Source: Erythrobacter ani
Lineage (GTDB): Bacteria; Pseudomonadota; Alphaproteobacteria; Sphingomonadales; Sphingomonadaceae
Assembly: GCF_019204025.1 (NCBI RefSeq)
Contig: NZ_JAGSPB010000001.1
Span: 1,178,001-1,242,000 of the forward strand
Direction of reading: 5' to 3'
Length of the DNA: 64,000 nucleotides
Part shown: positions 1-8,385 of the stretch, one piece after another
Position numbering within the stretch: position 1 is the first letter of the stretch
How the letters are laid out: each line of letters starts with the position of its first letter
Made by a program: the position numbers and the translations under genes
Notes under the pieces: generated by a model
Told to the model about the DNA's origin: nothing
The model's database searches: none
The model's input: the letters and a program-made list of their open reading frames with translations, nothing else

Positions 1-40
1 AAAAACCTCCGCCGCGCATCGTCGCGCAGCGGAGGTTTCT
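1..40 (-). terminator. Rho-independent terminator after etfA
   Basis: Inverted repeat AAACCTCCGC (3-12) / GCGGAGGTTT (29-38), with an inner CGCG/CGCG pairing. On the minus strand it is followed by a run of five T. It lies about 35 bases past the etfA stop, so it should end the etfB-etfA transcript. Confidence 0.8.
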
Positions 41-73
41 ACATAACAACAACCGGACCGAAGGCCCGCGATC

Positions 74-1006
74 TTACAGCGCGTTCGTCAGCTCGGGGAC
101 CGCATTGTAGAGATCCGCCACGAGGCCGATATCGGCGACCTGGAAAATCGGTGCATCTTCATCTTTGTTGATCGCAATGATGACTTTCGAATCCTTCATC
201 CCGGCGAGGTGCTGGATTGCGCCCGAAATGCCGATGGCGATGTAGACTTCCGGCGCGACGATCTTGCCCGTCTGGCCGACCTGGTAATCGTTCGGGACGT
301 AGCCCGCATCGACAGCGGCGCGCGATGCGCCGATGGCTGCGCCGAGTTTATCGGCGAGCGGGTTGATGATCTGCTCGAAGGTTTCGCTGTCCTTCAGCGC
401 GCGGCCACCTGACACAATGACGTTGGCGCTGGCCAGTTCGGGCCGGTCGCCGCCATCGGCGACTTCGCGGCTGACGAAGCTGGAAAGGCCTGCATCACCA
501 GGTCCACTCGCATCTTCGATTGCAGCCGAACCGCCTTCGGTCGCGGCCTTTTCGAACGCCGTGCCGCGCACGGTGATGACAAGCTTGGGATCGCTCGATT
601 GCACGGTCGCGATCGCATTGCCGGCATAGATCGGGCGGGTGAAGGTCTTATCGCCTTCGACCGAGAGAATGTCCGAAATCTGCATCACATCAAGGTGGGC
701 TGCAACGCGCGGGGCGATGTTCTTGCCGGATGTCGTGGCAGGAGCGAGGAAAGCGTCGTAGCCATCCATCAGGCCAGCGACGAGCGGCGCGACGTTCTCT
801 GCAAGAAAATCACCGTATGCCGCGTCGTCGGCCTTCAGCACCTTGGAAACGCCCGCGATCTTGCCGGCTTCTTCAGCAACCGAAGCGCAATCGTTTCCGG
901 CGACGAGAGCGGTCACTTCGCCGATCTGACCGGCAGCGGTAACCACCGCGAGGGTAGCATCATTGACGCTGTTGTTGTCGTGTTCGACCAGAACCAGAGT
1001 GTTCAT
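74..1006 (-). CDS. etfA: Electron transfer flavoprotein, alpha subunit
   Basis: A 310-residue protein. The alpha subunit binds the FAD of the soluble ETF heterodimer and passes electrons from acyl-CoA dehydrogenases to ETF:quinone oxidoreductase. The N-terminal half is the variable alpha/beta domain. The C-terminal half carries the family's FAD-binding part, including the [20 protein letters not shown] stretch and the following [10 protein letters not shown]. The length is normal. The ATG is preceded by AAGGAA about 9 bases upstream. It lies 34 bases downstream of etfB on the same strand. The three acyl-CoA dehydrogenases later in the window would need this carrier. Confidence 0.97.
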   Translation of the reverse strand: MNTLVLVEHDNNSVNDATLAVVTAAGQIGEVTALVAGNDCASVAEEAGKIAGVSKVLKADDAAYGDFLAENVAPLVAGLMDGYDAFLAPATTSGKNIAPRVAAHLDVMQISDILSVEGDKTFTRPIYAGNAIATVQSSDPKLVITVRGTAFEKAATEGGSAAIEDASGPGDAGLSSFVSREVADGGDRPELASANVIVSGGRALKDSETFEQIINPLADKLGAAIGASRAAVDAGYVPNDYQVGQTGKIVAPEVYIAIGISGAIQHLAGMKDSKVIIAINKDEDAPIFQVADIGLVADLYNAVPELTNAL

Positions 1007-1040
1007 GTCTGTCTATTCCTTTCGTGCTCGCGGGGGCGCC

Positions 1041-1787
1041 TCAGGCGATCCCGAGCGCCTTGATTTTCTCGACCAGCGCGGCGACGTCTTCGACTTTTTC
1101 GCCGGCCTGACGGACAGGCGGTTCGGCGACGTGAGTGGTGGTGAGACGCGGTGCGATATCGACACCGAAATCGCCCGGTGTCTTGGTATCGAGCGGCTTC
1201 TTCTTCGCCTTCATGATGTTCGGCAGCGAAGCGTAGCGGGGCTCGTTCAGGCGAAGGTCGGTCGTGACGATTGCAGGAATCGTCAGCTTCACCGTTTCAA
1301 GACCGCCATCGATCTCGCGCTTCACGGACACGCTGTCGCCGTCGATTTCGATTGTGTTGGCGAAGGTGCCCTGTGGACGGCCCATCAGCGCAGCCAGCAT
1401 CTGGCCGGTCTGGTTGCTATCGTCTGAGATCGACTGCTTGCCCAGCAGGACGAGTCCCGGCTGTTCTTCATCGGCAATCGCTTTGAGGATTTTCGCAACA
1501 GCGAGCGGTTCGACCTCTTCGTCGGTTTCGACGAGGATCGCGCGGTCCGCGCCCATTGCCAGTGCGGTGCGCAGTGTTTCCTGCGCTTTTGCCGGGCCGA
1601 TGGAAACGGCCACGATTTCTTCGGCCTTGCCCGCTTCCTTGATTCGGATCGCCTCTTCGACCGCGATCTCATCGAACGGATTCATGCTCATCTTGACGTT
1701 GGCAAGATCAACGCCCGAGCCATCGGCTTTCACGCGCGGTTTCACGTTGTAATCGATCACCCGTTTAACGGGGACGAGGATTTTCAT
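1041..1787 (-). CDS. etfB: Electron transfer flavoprotein, beta subunit
   Basis: A 248-residue protein, the AMP-binding partner of EtfA in the ETF heterodimer. It opens [14 protein letters not shown] and has the family segment [17 protein letters not shown] near residue 35. I chose the ATG at 1785-1787 because [10 protein letters not shown] is the conserved N-terminus and GGAAGGAAC sits just upstream; the frame stays open further 5' without conserved sequence. It is first gene of an etfB-etfA operon, with a palindromic operator-like sequence about 80 bases upstream. Confidence 0.97.
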   Translation of the reverse strand: MKILVPVKRVIDYNVKPRVKADGSGVDLANVKMSMNPFDEIAVEEAIRIKEAGKAEEIVAVSIGPAKAQETLRTALAMGADRAILVETDEEVEPLAVAKILKAIADEEQPGLVLLGKQSISDDSNQTGQMLAALMGRPQGTFANTIEIDGDSVSVKREIDGGLETVKLTIPAIVTTDLRLNEPRYASLPNIMKAKKKPLDTKTPGDFGVDIAPRLTTTHVAEPPVRQAGEKVEDVAALVEKIKALGIA

Positions 1788-1866
1788 GGTTGTTCCTTCC
1801 TTTGGCCTTCCCATTGGCCGTTTCCCGGCCTTGTATGGCAAATTCGTGTGCCGCCGCCCTAGCTTG

Positions 1867-1884
1867 CGTTTACGTAAACGTCAA
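1867..1884 (-). promoter_or_regulatory. Palindromic operator with -35-like box upstream of etfB (LiuR-like)
   Basis: CGTTTACGTAAACG (1867-1880) is a perfect 14-base palindrome. On the minus strand it runs on from TTGACG (complement of 1879-1884), a plausible -35 box, with TAGGGC (complement of 1856-1861) 17 bases further as a weak -10. Sites rich in ACGT half-repeats are known for LiuR, a MerR-family regulator of branched-chain amino acid catabolism and ETF genes in other proteobacteria. The assignment to that family is inference; the palindrome is visible. Confidence 0.5.
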
Positions 1885-2031
1885 TCAAGGTGGGCGCCGA
1901 TTTCGCGCCGGAGAACCGGCGTTCTTGTGCTACGTGTCTCGCGCTGGCCTGCGGCGAGGTCAAGCCTGCATTTTGTTCAGTTTCGCGCTAGAATTGCGTA
2001 ATCCGAAACGGAGATGAAGGGAGAGCTTGCA

Positions 2032-2577
2032 ATGTCTGCAATTCGTCGGGCTATCGGGACGTATGTGGCGGCAATCGCCCTGACCGGATCTGCCGCAGCG
2101 CAAAGCGGATCGCCGGAGACGCGGCTTGGCGAGGAGGGTTTCGAATCGCCTGCTGCAACGCTTGAGCAAACCGATTGGTTGATCGGGCAATGGTCGGGAA
2201 CCGGCATCGGCGGCGCGCCTGCAATGGAAAGCTGGCTTCCGCCGAGCGGCGGGACGATGGTCGGCACCTTCGTACAGGAAACCGCTGAAGGGGCGATCCA
2301 GTTCACCGAGCATCTGTACCTGATGGAGGAAGATGACACACTTGTCCTCCGCCTCAAGCATTTCAACGCGGACCTCACCGGTTGGGAGGAGAAAGACGGG
2401 ATGTTGACTTTCCGACTTCTCGCTATCGAGCCTTGCGCAGCCTATTTTCACGCGCTGACATTGCGCTGCGCCGATGCGGATATGCCGGGCGAGGGCCTCG
2501 TCGCGGCGGTGCGCATGAAGAGCGAGCCGGAGATCGAGGAACTGGTGTTTCGATTCGGGCGTCTGCGGCCGGATTGA
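2032..2577 (+). CDS. Exported DUF6265-like protein
   Basis: A 181-residue protein with an N-terminal signal peptide (MSAIRRAIGTYVAAIALTGSAAA, cleavage expected before QSG). The mature part begins with a WLIGQWSGTG motif near residue 50 and is followed by a beta-rich body, as in DUF6265 proteins, whose function is not established. I prefer the ATG at 2032 over the in-frame ATG at 2014 because GGGAGAG lies between them at ribosome-binding distance. It is divergent from etfB and abuts the convergent GFA-family gene with no gap. Confidence 0.75.
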   Translation: MSAIRRAIGTYVAAIALTGSAAAQSGSPETRLGEEGFESPAATLEQTDWLIGQWSGTGIGGAPAMESWLPPSGGTMVGTFVQETAEGAIQFTEHLYLMEEDDTLVLRLKHFNADLTGWEEKDGMLTFRLLAIEPCAAYFHALTLRCADADMPGEGLVAAVRMKSEPEIEELVFRFGRLRPD

Positions 2578-3030
2578 TCAGGCCGGTCGGCCGCCCCAGC
2601 TTGCATACTCTCTCGTGAGAGCGAAGAACGCGTCGGTATCGGGCGCGTCGGTGAAACGGCGGGTTGCACCCGTCGCGGCACCGGGAATCCCCTGGTCAAG
2701 ATAGAACTCTGCAAATGGCGGAAAGTGTTCGGGCCGCTCAAGCATGGGGGTTCGGATGTTGACCATCGCATTCAGCCCTTCGGGTCTTGTGAAAAGCCAG
2801 CTTAGACAGGACTTGCAGAAATAATGCCGGGTCGGCCCTTTCAAACCGCCGAGCACGGTTTCACCTGCGAGAGATCGAAAGCCCTCCTCGCTGTACAACG
2901 CGCTTAGCGAAAACGCGCTCCCGGTCATTCGCTGACAACCTTCACAGTGGCATGCTGCGGTGAGGAGCGGCGGTCCTTCGACCTCGAACTGCGCCTCACC
3001 GCATCGACAATGCCCGTGATGGATCGTCAA
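2578..3030 (-). CDS. GFA-family (CENP-V/glutathione-dependent formaldehyde-activating fold) protein
   Basis: A 150-residue zinc-binding protein of the Gfa-like family. Visible metal ligands are GHCRCG at residues 6-11, CHCEGC near 27-32 and CKSC near 73-76, the usual three cysteine clusters. The physiological substrate of most members is unknown, and a role in formaldehyde handling should not be assumed. The start is TTG at 3028-3030; it is the only start that keeps the conserved first cysteine pair. It lies one base after the sucC stop codon, so translation is probably coupled to sucC. Confidence 0.85.
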   Translation of the reverse strand: MTIHHGHCRCGEAQFEVEGPPLLTAACHCEGCQRMTGSAFSLSALYSEEGFRSLAGETVLGGLKGPTRHYFCKSCLSWLFTRPEGLNAMVNIRTPMLERPEHFPPFAEFYLDQGIPGAATGATRRFTDAPDTDAFFALTREYASWGGRPA

Positions 3031-3031
3031 A

Positions 3032-4231
3032 TCACGCCGCCTGTTTCACCTCGGCGACGATTTTCTTCGCTGCGTCGCCCAGGTCGTCTGCACTGACGAT
3101 CGGAAGGCCGGAATTGTTCAGGATTTCCTTGCCTTTCGCGACATTGGTACCTTCCAGGCGGACGACCAGCGGTACGGAAAGGTTCACTTCCTTGGCTGCA
3201 GCGACGATGCCATCGGCGATGATGTCGCACTTCATGATCCCGCCGAAGATATTGACGAGAATGCCTTCGACCGCCGGGTCTTTCAGGATGATCTTGAAGG
3301 CGGCCGTCACCTTTTCCTTGGTTGCGCCGCCGCCCACGTCGAGGAAGTTCGCCGGGAATGCGCCATTCAGCTTGATGATGTCCATCGTCGCCATGGCAAG
3401 GCCCGCGCCGTTGACCATGCAACCGATATTGCCGTCCAGCTTGATGTAGGCGAGGTCGTATTCGCTCGCCTCGACTTCGGCCGGGTCTTCCTCGGTCTCG
3501 TCGCGCATCTCTTCGATCGCAGGATGGCGATAAAGCGCGTTGCCGTCGAAGCTCATCTTGGTGTCGAGCACGAGCAACTGCTCATCCTTGGTTTCGACCA
3601 GCGGATTGATTTCCAGCATCTCGCAATCGAGCGAAGTGAAGGCTGAGTAGAGCTGTTTTGCGAGTTTCTGGCATGCCTTGTTAAGCGCGCCCGACAGACC
3701 GAGCGCGAAAGCGACCGAGCGGCCATGATGCGGCATGAAACCCTGCGCCGGGTCGATCGTGATCGTGGTGATTTTTTCAGGCGTGTTGTGCGCTACGTCT
3801 TCGATGTCCATCCCGCCTTCGGTCGAGGCGACCATCGCGACTTCGCCGCTGGCGCGGTCGACCAGCATGGCAAGGTAGTATTCGCTTTCGATATCGACGC
3901 CGTCGGTGACGTAGAGGCGGTTCACCTGCTTGCCTTCTTCGCCGGTCTGGATCGTGACCAGCGTGTTGCCGAGCATGTCCTTCGCATCCGCTTCGACGGC
4001 TTCGATCGATTTGGCGAGCCGCACGCCGCCCTTGGCATCCTCTGGCAGTTCCTTGAACTTGCCCTTGCCGCGTCCGCCTGCATGGATCTGAGCCTTCACA
4101 ACATAGAGCGGGCCGGGCAGTTTCTTCGCAGCGGCAACCGCCTCTTCAACCGTGAGGGCGGCATGGCCATCGGGAACAGCGATACCGTGTTCCTTGAGCA
4201 GTTCCTTGGCCTGGTATTCATGGACATTCAT
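3032..4231 (-). CDS. sucC: Succinyl-CoA synthetase (ADP-forming), beta subunit
   Basis: A 399-residue protein of the TCA cycle. The beta subunit supplies the ATP-grasp domain and the succinate site for the reversible succinate + CoA + NTP reaction. It starts [20 protein letters not shown] and has the ATP-grasp segment [14 protein letters not shown] near residue 47 and the [15 protein letters not shown] loop near residue 262. The length is typical. AAGGGAT precedes the ATG. sucD, which normally follows, is absent; a GFA-family gene takes its place, so the alpha subunit must be encoded elsewhere. Confidence 0.97.
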   Translation of the reverse strand: MNVHEYQAKELLKEHGIAVPDGHAALTVEEAVAAAKKLPGPLYVVKAQIHAGGRGKGKFKELPEDAKGGVRLAKSIEAVEADAKDMLGNTLVTIQTGEEGKQVNRLYVTDGVDIESEYYLAMLVDRASGEVAMVASTEGGMDIEDVAHNTPEKITTITIDPAQGFMPHHGRSVAFALGLSGALNKACQKLAKQLYSAFTSLDCEMLEINPLVETKDEQLLVLDTKMSFDGNALYRHPAIEEMRDETEEDPAEVEASEYDLAYIKLDGNIGCMVNGAGLAMATMDIIKLNGAFPANFLDVGGGATKEKVTAAFKIILKDPAVEGILVNIFGGIMKCDIIADGIVAAAKEVNLSVPLVVRLEGTNVAKGKEILNNSGLPIVSADDLGDAAKKIVAEVKQAA

Positions 4232-4347
4232 GGCAGCGTGATCCCTTTGTGTTGATCGCTGTGGAGAGAGACTCGTGTTGACGAACGCCCTAAGGGGGTT
4301 GGGACGACTTGAAAAGTGGTGAGAGTGCCTTCACGACAGCGCCTCTC

Positions 4348-5124
4348 ATGATTGACAGGGATCACCTTCTCGAAATCGTCCGTGAAGCGGGCAGAATTGC
4401 CCATTCGCGCTGGCCAGGCGATGGGCATGCCTTGCAAAGCTGGGACAAGACGCCCGGCGATCCGGTCAGCGAATCCGATCTGGAAGTGGACCGTTTTCTG
4501 CGGCGCGAGCTTGGCGCATTGCTTCCCTCTGCCGGATGGCTTTCGGAAGAAAGCATCGACGACAAGGCCCGGATGGGCAGCGACCTTCTGTGGCTGGTCG
4601 ATCCGATCGACGGCACGCGCGATTTCGTCCGCGGGCGGTCAGGATGGGCGATATCGGTTGCACTGGTCAGCGCGGGTAAGCCGCTGATCGGGATACTGGT
4701 TGCGCCAGCACGCGGTGAGGAATGGTGCGCCGTCGCAGGGCAGGGCGCTACGCTCAACGGCGCCACGCTGGTCGCCAGCAAGCGGACCGAATTCAGAGGG
4801 GCACGGGTGCCGGTTGACCAATTGCCGAGTGCCGATTCGGACCTGGTCGCCGTCGAGAAACCGAACTCTATCGCCCTGCGCATCGCGATGGTCGCGGATG
4901 ACCGCGCCGATTTGGTCGCGACCTTGCGATGGGGCTTCGAATGGGATGTTGCCGCCGCGACATTGATCGCGCGAGAGGCCGGGGCCGAGGTGTCGGACGC
5001 ATTCGGCAAGCCGCTCGCATATAACAAGCATGATCCGCGCGATTTCGGGGTGCTGGTATGCTCGCCGGGTATCCACGAAGCCGCTGTTGCACGGCTGGCG
5101 CAGAGAGCGGCAGAGCTGCGATAG
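4348..5124 (+). CDS. Inositol monophosphatase-family phosphatase (CysQ/IMPase-like)
   Basis: A 258-residue Mg-dependent sugar- or nucleotide-phosphatase. The two signature motifs are present: WLVDPIDGTRDF near residue 80 (metal ligands D and D) and WDVAAATLIAREAG near residue 203. Family members hydrolyse 3'(2'),5'-bisphosphate nucleotides (CysQ) or inositol and histidinol phosphates; the sequence alone does not settle which. I chose the ATG at 4348; a TTG at 4309 in the same frame would add 13 non-conserved residues. It is divergent from sucC across 116 bases. Confidence 0.85.
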   Translation: MIDRDHLLEIVREAGRIAHSRWPGDGHALQSWDKTPGDPVSESDLEVDRFLRRELGALLPSAGWLSEESIDDKARMGSDLLWLVDPIDGTRDFVRGRSGWAISVALVSAGKPLIGILVAPARGEEWCAVAGQGATLNGATLVASKRTEFRGARVPVDQLPSADSDLVAVEKPNSIALRIAMVADDRADLVATLRWGFEWDVAAATLIAREAGAEVSDAFGKPLAYNKHDPRDFGVLVCSPGIHEAAVARLAQRAAELR

Positions 5125-5136
5125 CGCCCAACGAAT

Positions 5137-5168
5137 AAGGGCCAGCCCTCGCGGACCGGCCCTTCTCT
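5137..5168. terminator. Bidirectional terminator hairpin
   Basis: AAGGGCC (5137-5143) pairs with GGCCCTT (5158-5164), followed by a T-rich TCTCTT on the plus strand. It lies between the convergent phosphatase and OmpA-like genes and could serve both. Confidence 0.65.
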
Positions 5169-5187
5169 TGTCGTGGCTCAAAAGCGA

Positions 5188-5886
5188 TCAGTTGCCAGAG
5201 CGCGCGGCGTTCACATCGTCCTGCGTCACGGGCGTGATCTTGATCTCGACCCGGCGATTGAGCGGCTCGTTTACGCCATCCGCGGTCTTGATCCGCAGCG
5301 AATCGTAATCTTCACCGAAACCACGCGTCTCGATCCGGGCGCGCGACACACCGCGGCTGGCAAGATAGCTTGCAACCGCATCGGCGCGCTGTTCGGACAG
5401 ACGCTGGTTGAGAGCGGCCGAGCCGGTCGTATCGGTAAAGCCGTACACGTCGATCAGGCTGTTGGGGTACTGGATCAGGCTGTTGGCGACCGTGTTGAGC
5501 GTGTCGTAGAATCCGGGATTGATGTCGGCCGATCCGCTTGCGAAGGTTACGCCATCGGGAAGGCGCACGAGGATCGCATCCTGATCGCCCACTTCTTCGA
5601 CGTCGACGCCGCTGCCTGCGGTCTGTTCATCGAGTTCCTTGATCTGGTCATCGAACTGCTTGCCCACGACCGCGCCGGCGCTGCCGCCGATGCCTGCGCC
5701 GATGATCCGTGCAGTGTTCCCGCCAACGACCCCGCCGAGCAGATAGCCGAGCGTACCGCCAACGCCTGCGCCGATTGCAGTGCGGGAGACTTTCTGTTCG
5801 CCGGTGTTCGGATCGGTCACACAGGCGCTCGTGCCCAACAATGCGAGAGCAGCGGTGCCCGAGAGCAGTATACGTGTTGTTTTCAT
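5188..5886 (-). CDS. OmpA-family lipoprotein with glycine-zipper
   Basis: A 232-residue predicted outer-membrane lipoprotein. Residues 1-21 form a lipoprotein signal ending TSAC (acylated Cys 21). A glycine-zipper region (AIGAGVGGTLGYLLGG and GAGIGGSAGAVVG) occupies about 35-80. The C-terminal 110 residues are an OmpA-like peptidoglycan-binding domain with the conserved GFTD near the middle and NRRVEI at the end. Such proteins tether the outer membrane to the wall. The ATG at 5886 is preferred because GGAGG lies 8 bases upstream; the ATG six bases before it is too close. Confidence 0.9.
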   Translation of the reverse strand: MKTTRILLSGTAALALLGTSACVTDPNTGEQKVSRTAIGAGVGGTLGYLLGGVVGGNTARIIGAGIGGSAGAVVGKQFDDQIKELDEQTAGSGVDVEEVGDQDAILVRLPDGVTFASGSADINPGFYDTLNTVANSLIQYPNSLIDVYGFTDTTGSAALNQRLSEQRADAVASYLASRGVSRARIETRGFGEDYDSLRIKTADGVNEPLNRRVEIKITPVTQDDVNAARSGN

Positions 5887-6057
5887 TGTCATTTCCTCCA
5901 CGAAAATAAAGGTCTTCGTGACCAATCAATTACCGGACAAGCAACACGTTCCTGAAAAGATTGGGCCCGACCGCGCGCCGTACGGGGTCGATCGGTCCAC
6001 AGGTCGCGACACGAACACCGGCTGGCAAGCTGCGGCATTTGTGCTAGCGAATCGCGG

Positions 6058-7359
6058 GTGACACCATTTCCCTGGCCAGACCTGTTCATCATCGCGGGAT
6101 TGATCGTGCTCAATGGCGTCTTCGCCATGTCCGAACTCGCGATCGTTTCGGCCAAGACGTCGCGGTTGAAGGCCCGCCGGGAAGAAGGCTCGGTCAGCGC
6201 GCGGATCGCGATCCGCCTGGCGGAGGAACCCGGCAAATTCCTCAGCACCGTCCAGATCGGCATCACCTTGATCAGCATCATTGCGGGCGCGTATTCGGGG
6301 GCAAGCCTGGGCGGTCCGCTGGGTGAGCGGCTGGTGCTTCTGGGCGTGCCTGCAGACATTGCGACAGATGTCGGGTTCGGCATAGCCATCGCAATCACGA
6401 CCTATTTTACGCTGGTGGTTGGTGAGCTTGTGCCCAAGCAGTTGGCGCTGAAATCGGCCGTACCGATTGCGCTCGTCATGGCGCGGCCGATGGCATGGCT
6501 GGCCCGGATCGCGGCTCCGCTCGTCTGGCTGCTCGACAAATCGTCTGCCGCGCTCATCGCTCTGTTCGGCATCCGCTCCAAGGGGCAGAATTCGGTCACG
6601 GCGGAAGAGCTGCAGATGATCTTTGCCGAAGCGACGCGGTCCGGCGTGATCGAGGAGGAGCAAAGTCAGATCCTGACCGGAGTGGTCCGCCTCGCCGAAA
6701 GACCAGTGCGCGAGCTGATGACGCCAAGGACCGAGATCGACTGGATCGAAGCCGATGCGGATGGCGACCAGATCAGGCAAGCGATCGAGAACAGTCCGCA
6801 TTCGCTGCTTCCGGTTGCCGAAGGCGCACCCGATGCGATCCTCGGCATCGTCAAGGTGCGCGAAGTGCTGGGCGCGCTGATCGCGGGCGAACCGGTGGTC
6901 ATCCGGGACATGATGCACAAGGCGGAGGTGGTCCCCGACCAGCTCGACGCGCTGGATGGCCTCCGGGTGCTGCAATCCTCCGACATCGCCATGGCCGTCG
7001 TGCATGACGAATACGGGCATTTCGAAGGCATCGTGACCCCGGTTGATCTTCTGACCGCCATTGCCGGAAACTTTGCAAGCGACCTCGATCAGGGGGACAT
7101 GCCGCAGATCGTCGAGCGCAAGGATGGATCGCTGCTGGTGTCAGGTGCCCTGTCGGCCGATGCGCTCGCCGACCGGCTGCGCCTCGATTACGGTGAAGAC
7201 CGCGAGTTCGGCACGGCGGCCGGTTACGCGCTGTCCGTGCTCAAACGCCTGCCAGTGACCGGTGAGACTTTCAGCGATCAGGGATGGCTTTTCGAGGTGG
7301 TCGATATGGACAACCGCCGGATCGACCAGATGCTCGTGCGCAGGGAAGCCGAGGAATAG
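6058..7359 (+). CDS. CNNM/CorC-family membrane protein with CBS domains (hemolysin family)
   Basis: A 433-residue protein with a GTG start. The N-terminal 190 residues are a DUF21/CNNM transmembrane domain (LFIIAGLIVLNGVFAMSELA and two later hydrophobic segments). Two CBS motifs follow (RPVRELMTPRTEIDWIE near 220 and VVHDEYGHFEGIVTPVDLL near 315). The C-terminal 80 residues form the CorC/HlyC transporter-associated domain. The family is linked to Mg/Co efflux or homeostasis; the name hemolysin is historical. It is monocistronic, with convergent neighbours on its 3' side. Confidence 0.92.
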   Translation: MTPFPWPDLFIIAGLIVLNGVFAMSELAIVSAKTSRLKARREEGSVSARIAIRLAEEPGKFLSTVQIGITLISIIAGAYSGASLGGPLGERLVLLGVPADIATDVGFGIAIAITTYFTLVVGELVPKQLALKSAVPIALVMARPMAWLARIAAPLVWLLDKSSAALIALFGIRSKGQNSVTAEELQMIFAEATRSGVIEEEQSQILTGVVRLAERPVRELMTPRTEIDWIEADADGDQIRQAIENSPHSLLPVAEGAPDAILGIVKVREVLGALIAGEPVVIRDMMHKAEVVPDQLDALDGLRVLQSSDIAMAVVHDEYGHFEGIVTPVDLLTAIAGNFASDLDQGDMPQIVERKDGSLLVSGALSADALADRLRLDYGEDREFGTAAGYALSVLKRLPVTGETFSDQGWLFEVVDMDNRRIDQMLVRREAEE

Positions 7360-7426
7360 CTTCGGCGCTATGCGAATCGGGTGCGCGGGCCGAGGGTCAA
7401 GGCCCTCACCAGCACGCTCAGCCCAA

Positions 7427-7858
7427 TCAGCCCGGGATGACTGCCTGCGCGGCCTGACCGTCACCCTCTGGTGCAGCAATGATGTCGCGCGTCACGCGGC
7501 CCTTGGCCACTGTGTTGGTGTCGGGATCGCCAACCTGGCTGCGAATGCCGGGCGCGGCTGCGCCTGCACGGTCGAGCGCGCTCGTTTCGATCTCGCTGCG
7601 CGGTGCAGGGCCGCCGAACAGGGCCTCGAGTGCCTGTTCCTGCGCGGTACCTTCGGCCGGGCGCGGCGCACCGGGCGCGGGCGGGCTCAGCGTGAAATCG
7701 GGCGGAACCACCAGCGGTGCCTGGCGCTGCACGGCGAATTCATCCGGACGGTCGCGATTGAAAATCCCGCTGCCACCGCACCCGGCCAGCATGGCGCTGC
7801 CTGCGGTCAGGAGGATGGCGGTTTTCAGATTGCGCCCAGTGAAAGCAAACATGTTCAA
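7427..7858 (-). CDS. DUF3035 lipoprotein (BamF-like)
   Basis: A 143-residue lipoprotein. The signal peptide ends in the lipobox LAGC, with the Cys near residue 27. The mature part contains the DUF3035 hallmark RPDEFAVQRQAPLVVPPDF followed by LSPPAPGAPRP. In alphaproteobacteria such proteins are annotated as the BamF component of the outer-membrane beta-barrel assembly machine; this is family knowledge rather than something shown here. Its start overlaps the lspA stop by 4 bases. The enzyme that processes its own signal is thus encoded immediately upstream. Confidence 0.85.
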   Translation of the reverse strand: MNMFAFTGRNLKTAILLTAGSAMLAGCGGSGIFNRDRPDEFAVQRQAPLVVPPDFTLSPPAPGAPRPAEGTAQEQALEALFGGPAPRSEIETSALDRAGAAAPGIRSQVGDPDTNTVAKGRVTRDIIAAPEGDGQAAQAVIPG

Positions 7859-8385
7859 TTCTCCGATGGGATGCTTTTCGCATCCAGTTCGTCCTCATCC
7901 TTTTCGCGCAGGAACAGGCTCCGGGCAAGGATAATGACAACGCCGATGGTGATAGCCGCATCGGCGACGTTGAAAATAAGGAATGGGCGGAAATCCCCGA
8001 TATGCAGGTCGGCATAGTCGATGACATAGCCGAGGTTCCAGCGGTCGCGGATATTCCCGATCGCGCCGCCCAGAATCATAGCCAGTCCGATGATGTCGCC
8101 GAGCTTCTTCTCGCGCAGCATCCACACGAACACGATGAGCGCGATGGCTGCCGTCATCAGCACGAGCAGATACCGCATCTCCATATTGGTCGCCTGCAGC
8201 ATGCCAAGCGAGATGCCCCGGTTCTCGGTATAGGTGAGATCGAAGAACGGCAGCAGCTCGATATTGCGCACCTCGCGCAAGGCAAGCGGGCCGACCACAT
8301 ACGCCTTGATCGCCTGATCGGCGATCGCGATGATTGCGGCGAGCAGCAGCCCGATCACACGGTGGCGCGTCAAAAGATTAGCCAC
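7855..8385 (-). CDS. lspA: Lipoprotein signal peptidase (signal peptidase II)
   Basis: A 176-residue inner-membrane aspartic protease that cleaves prolipoproteins after acylation. Four hydrophobic segments are visible. Conserved blocks are YTENRGISLGML near residue 52, GNIRDR near 107 and VIDYAD...FNVADAAI near 119-145, which carry the two catalytic Asp residues. It overlaps ileS by 8 bases upstream and the DUF3035 gene by 4 bases downstream. The ileS-lspA pairing is widespread in proteobacteria. Confidence 0.96.
   Translation of the reverse strand: MANLLTRHRVIGLLLAAIIAIADQAIKAYVVGPLALREVRNIELLPFFDLTYTENRGISLGMLQATNMEMRYLLVLMTAAIALIVFVWMLREKKLGDIIGLAMILGGAIGNIRDRWNLGYVIDYADLHIGDFRPFLIFNVADAAITIGVVIILARSLFLREKDEDELDAKSIPSEN

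Noticed and set aside
7392-7407. GAGGG...CCCTC hairpin between convergent CorC-like and DUF3035 genes
   Set aside because: Stem of only five bases and no T-run; too weak to call a terminator.
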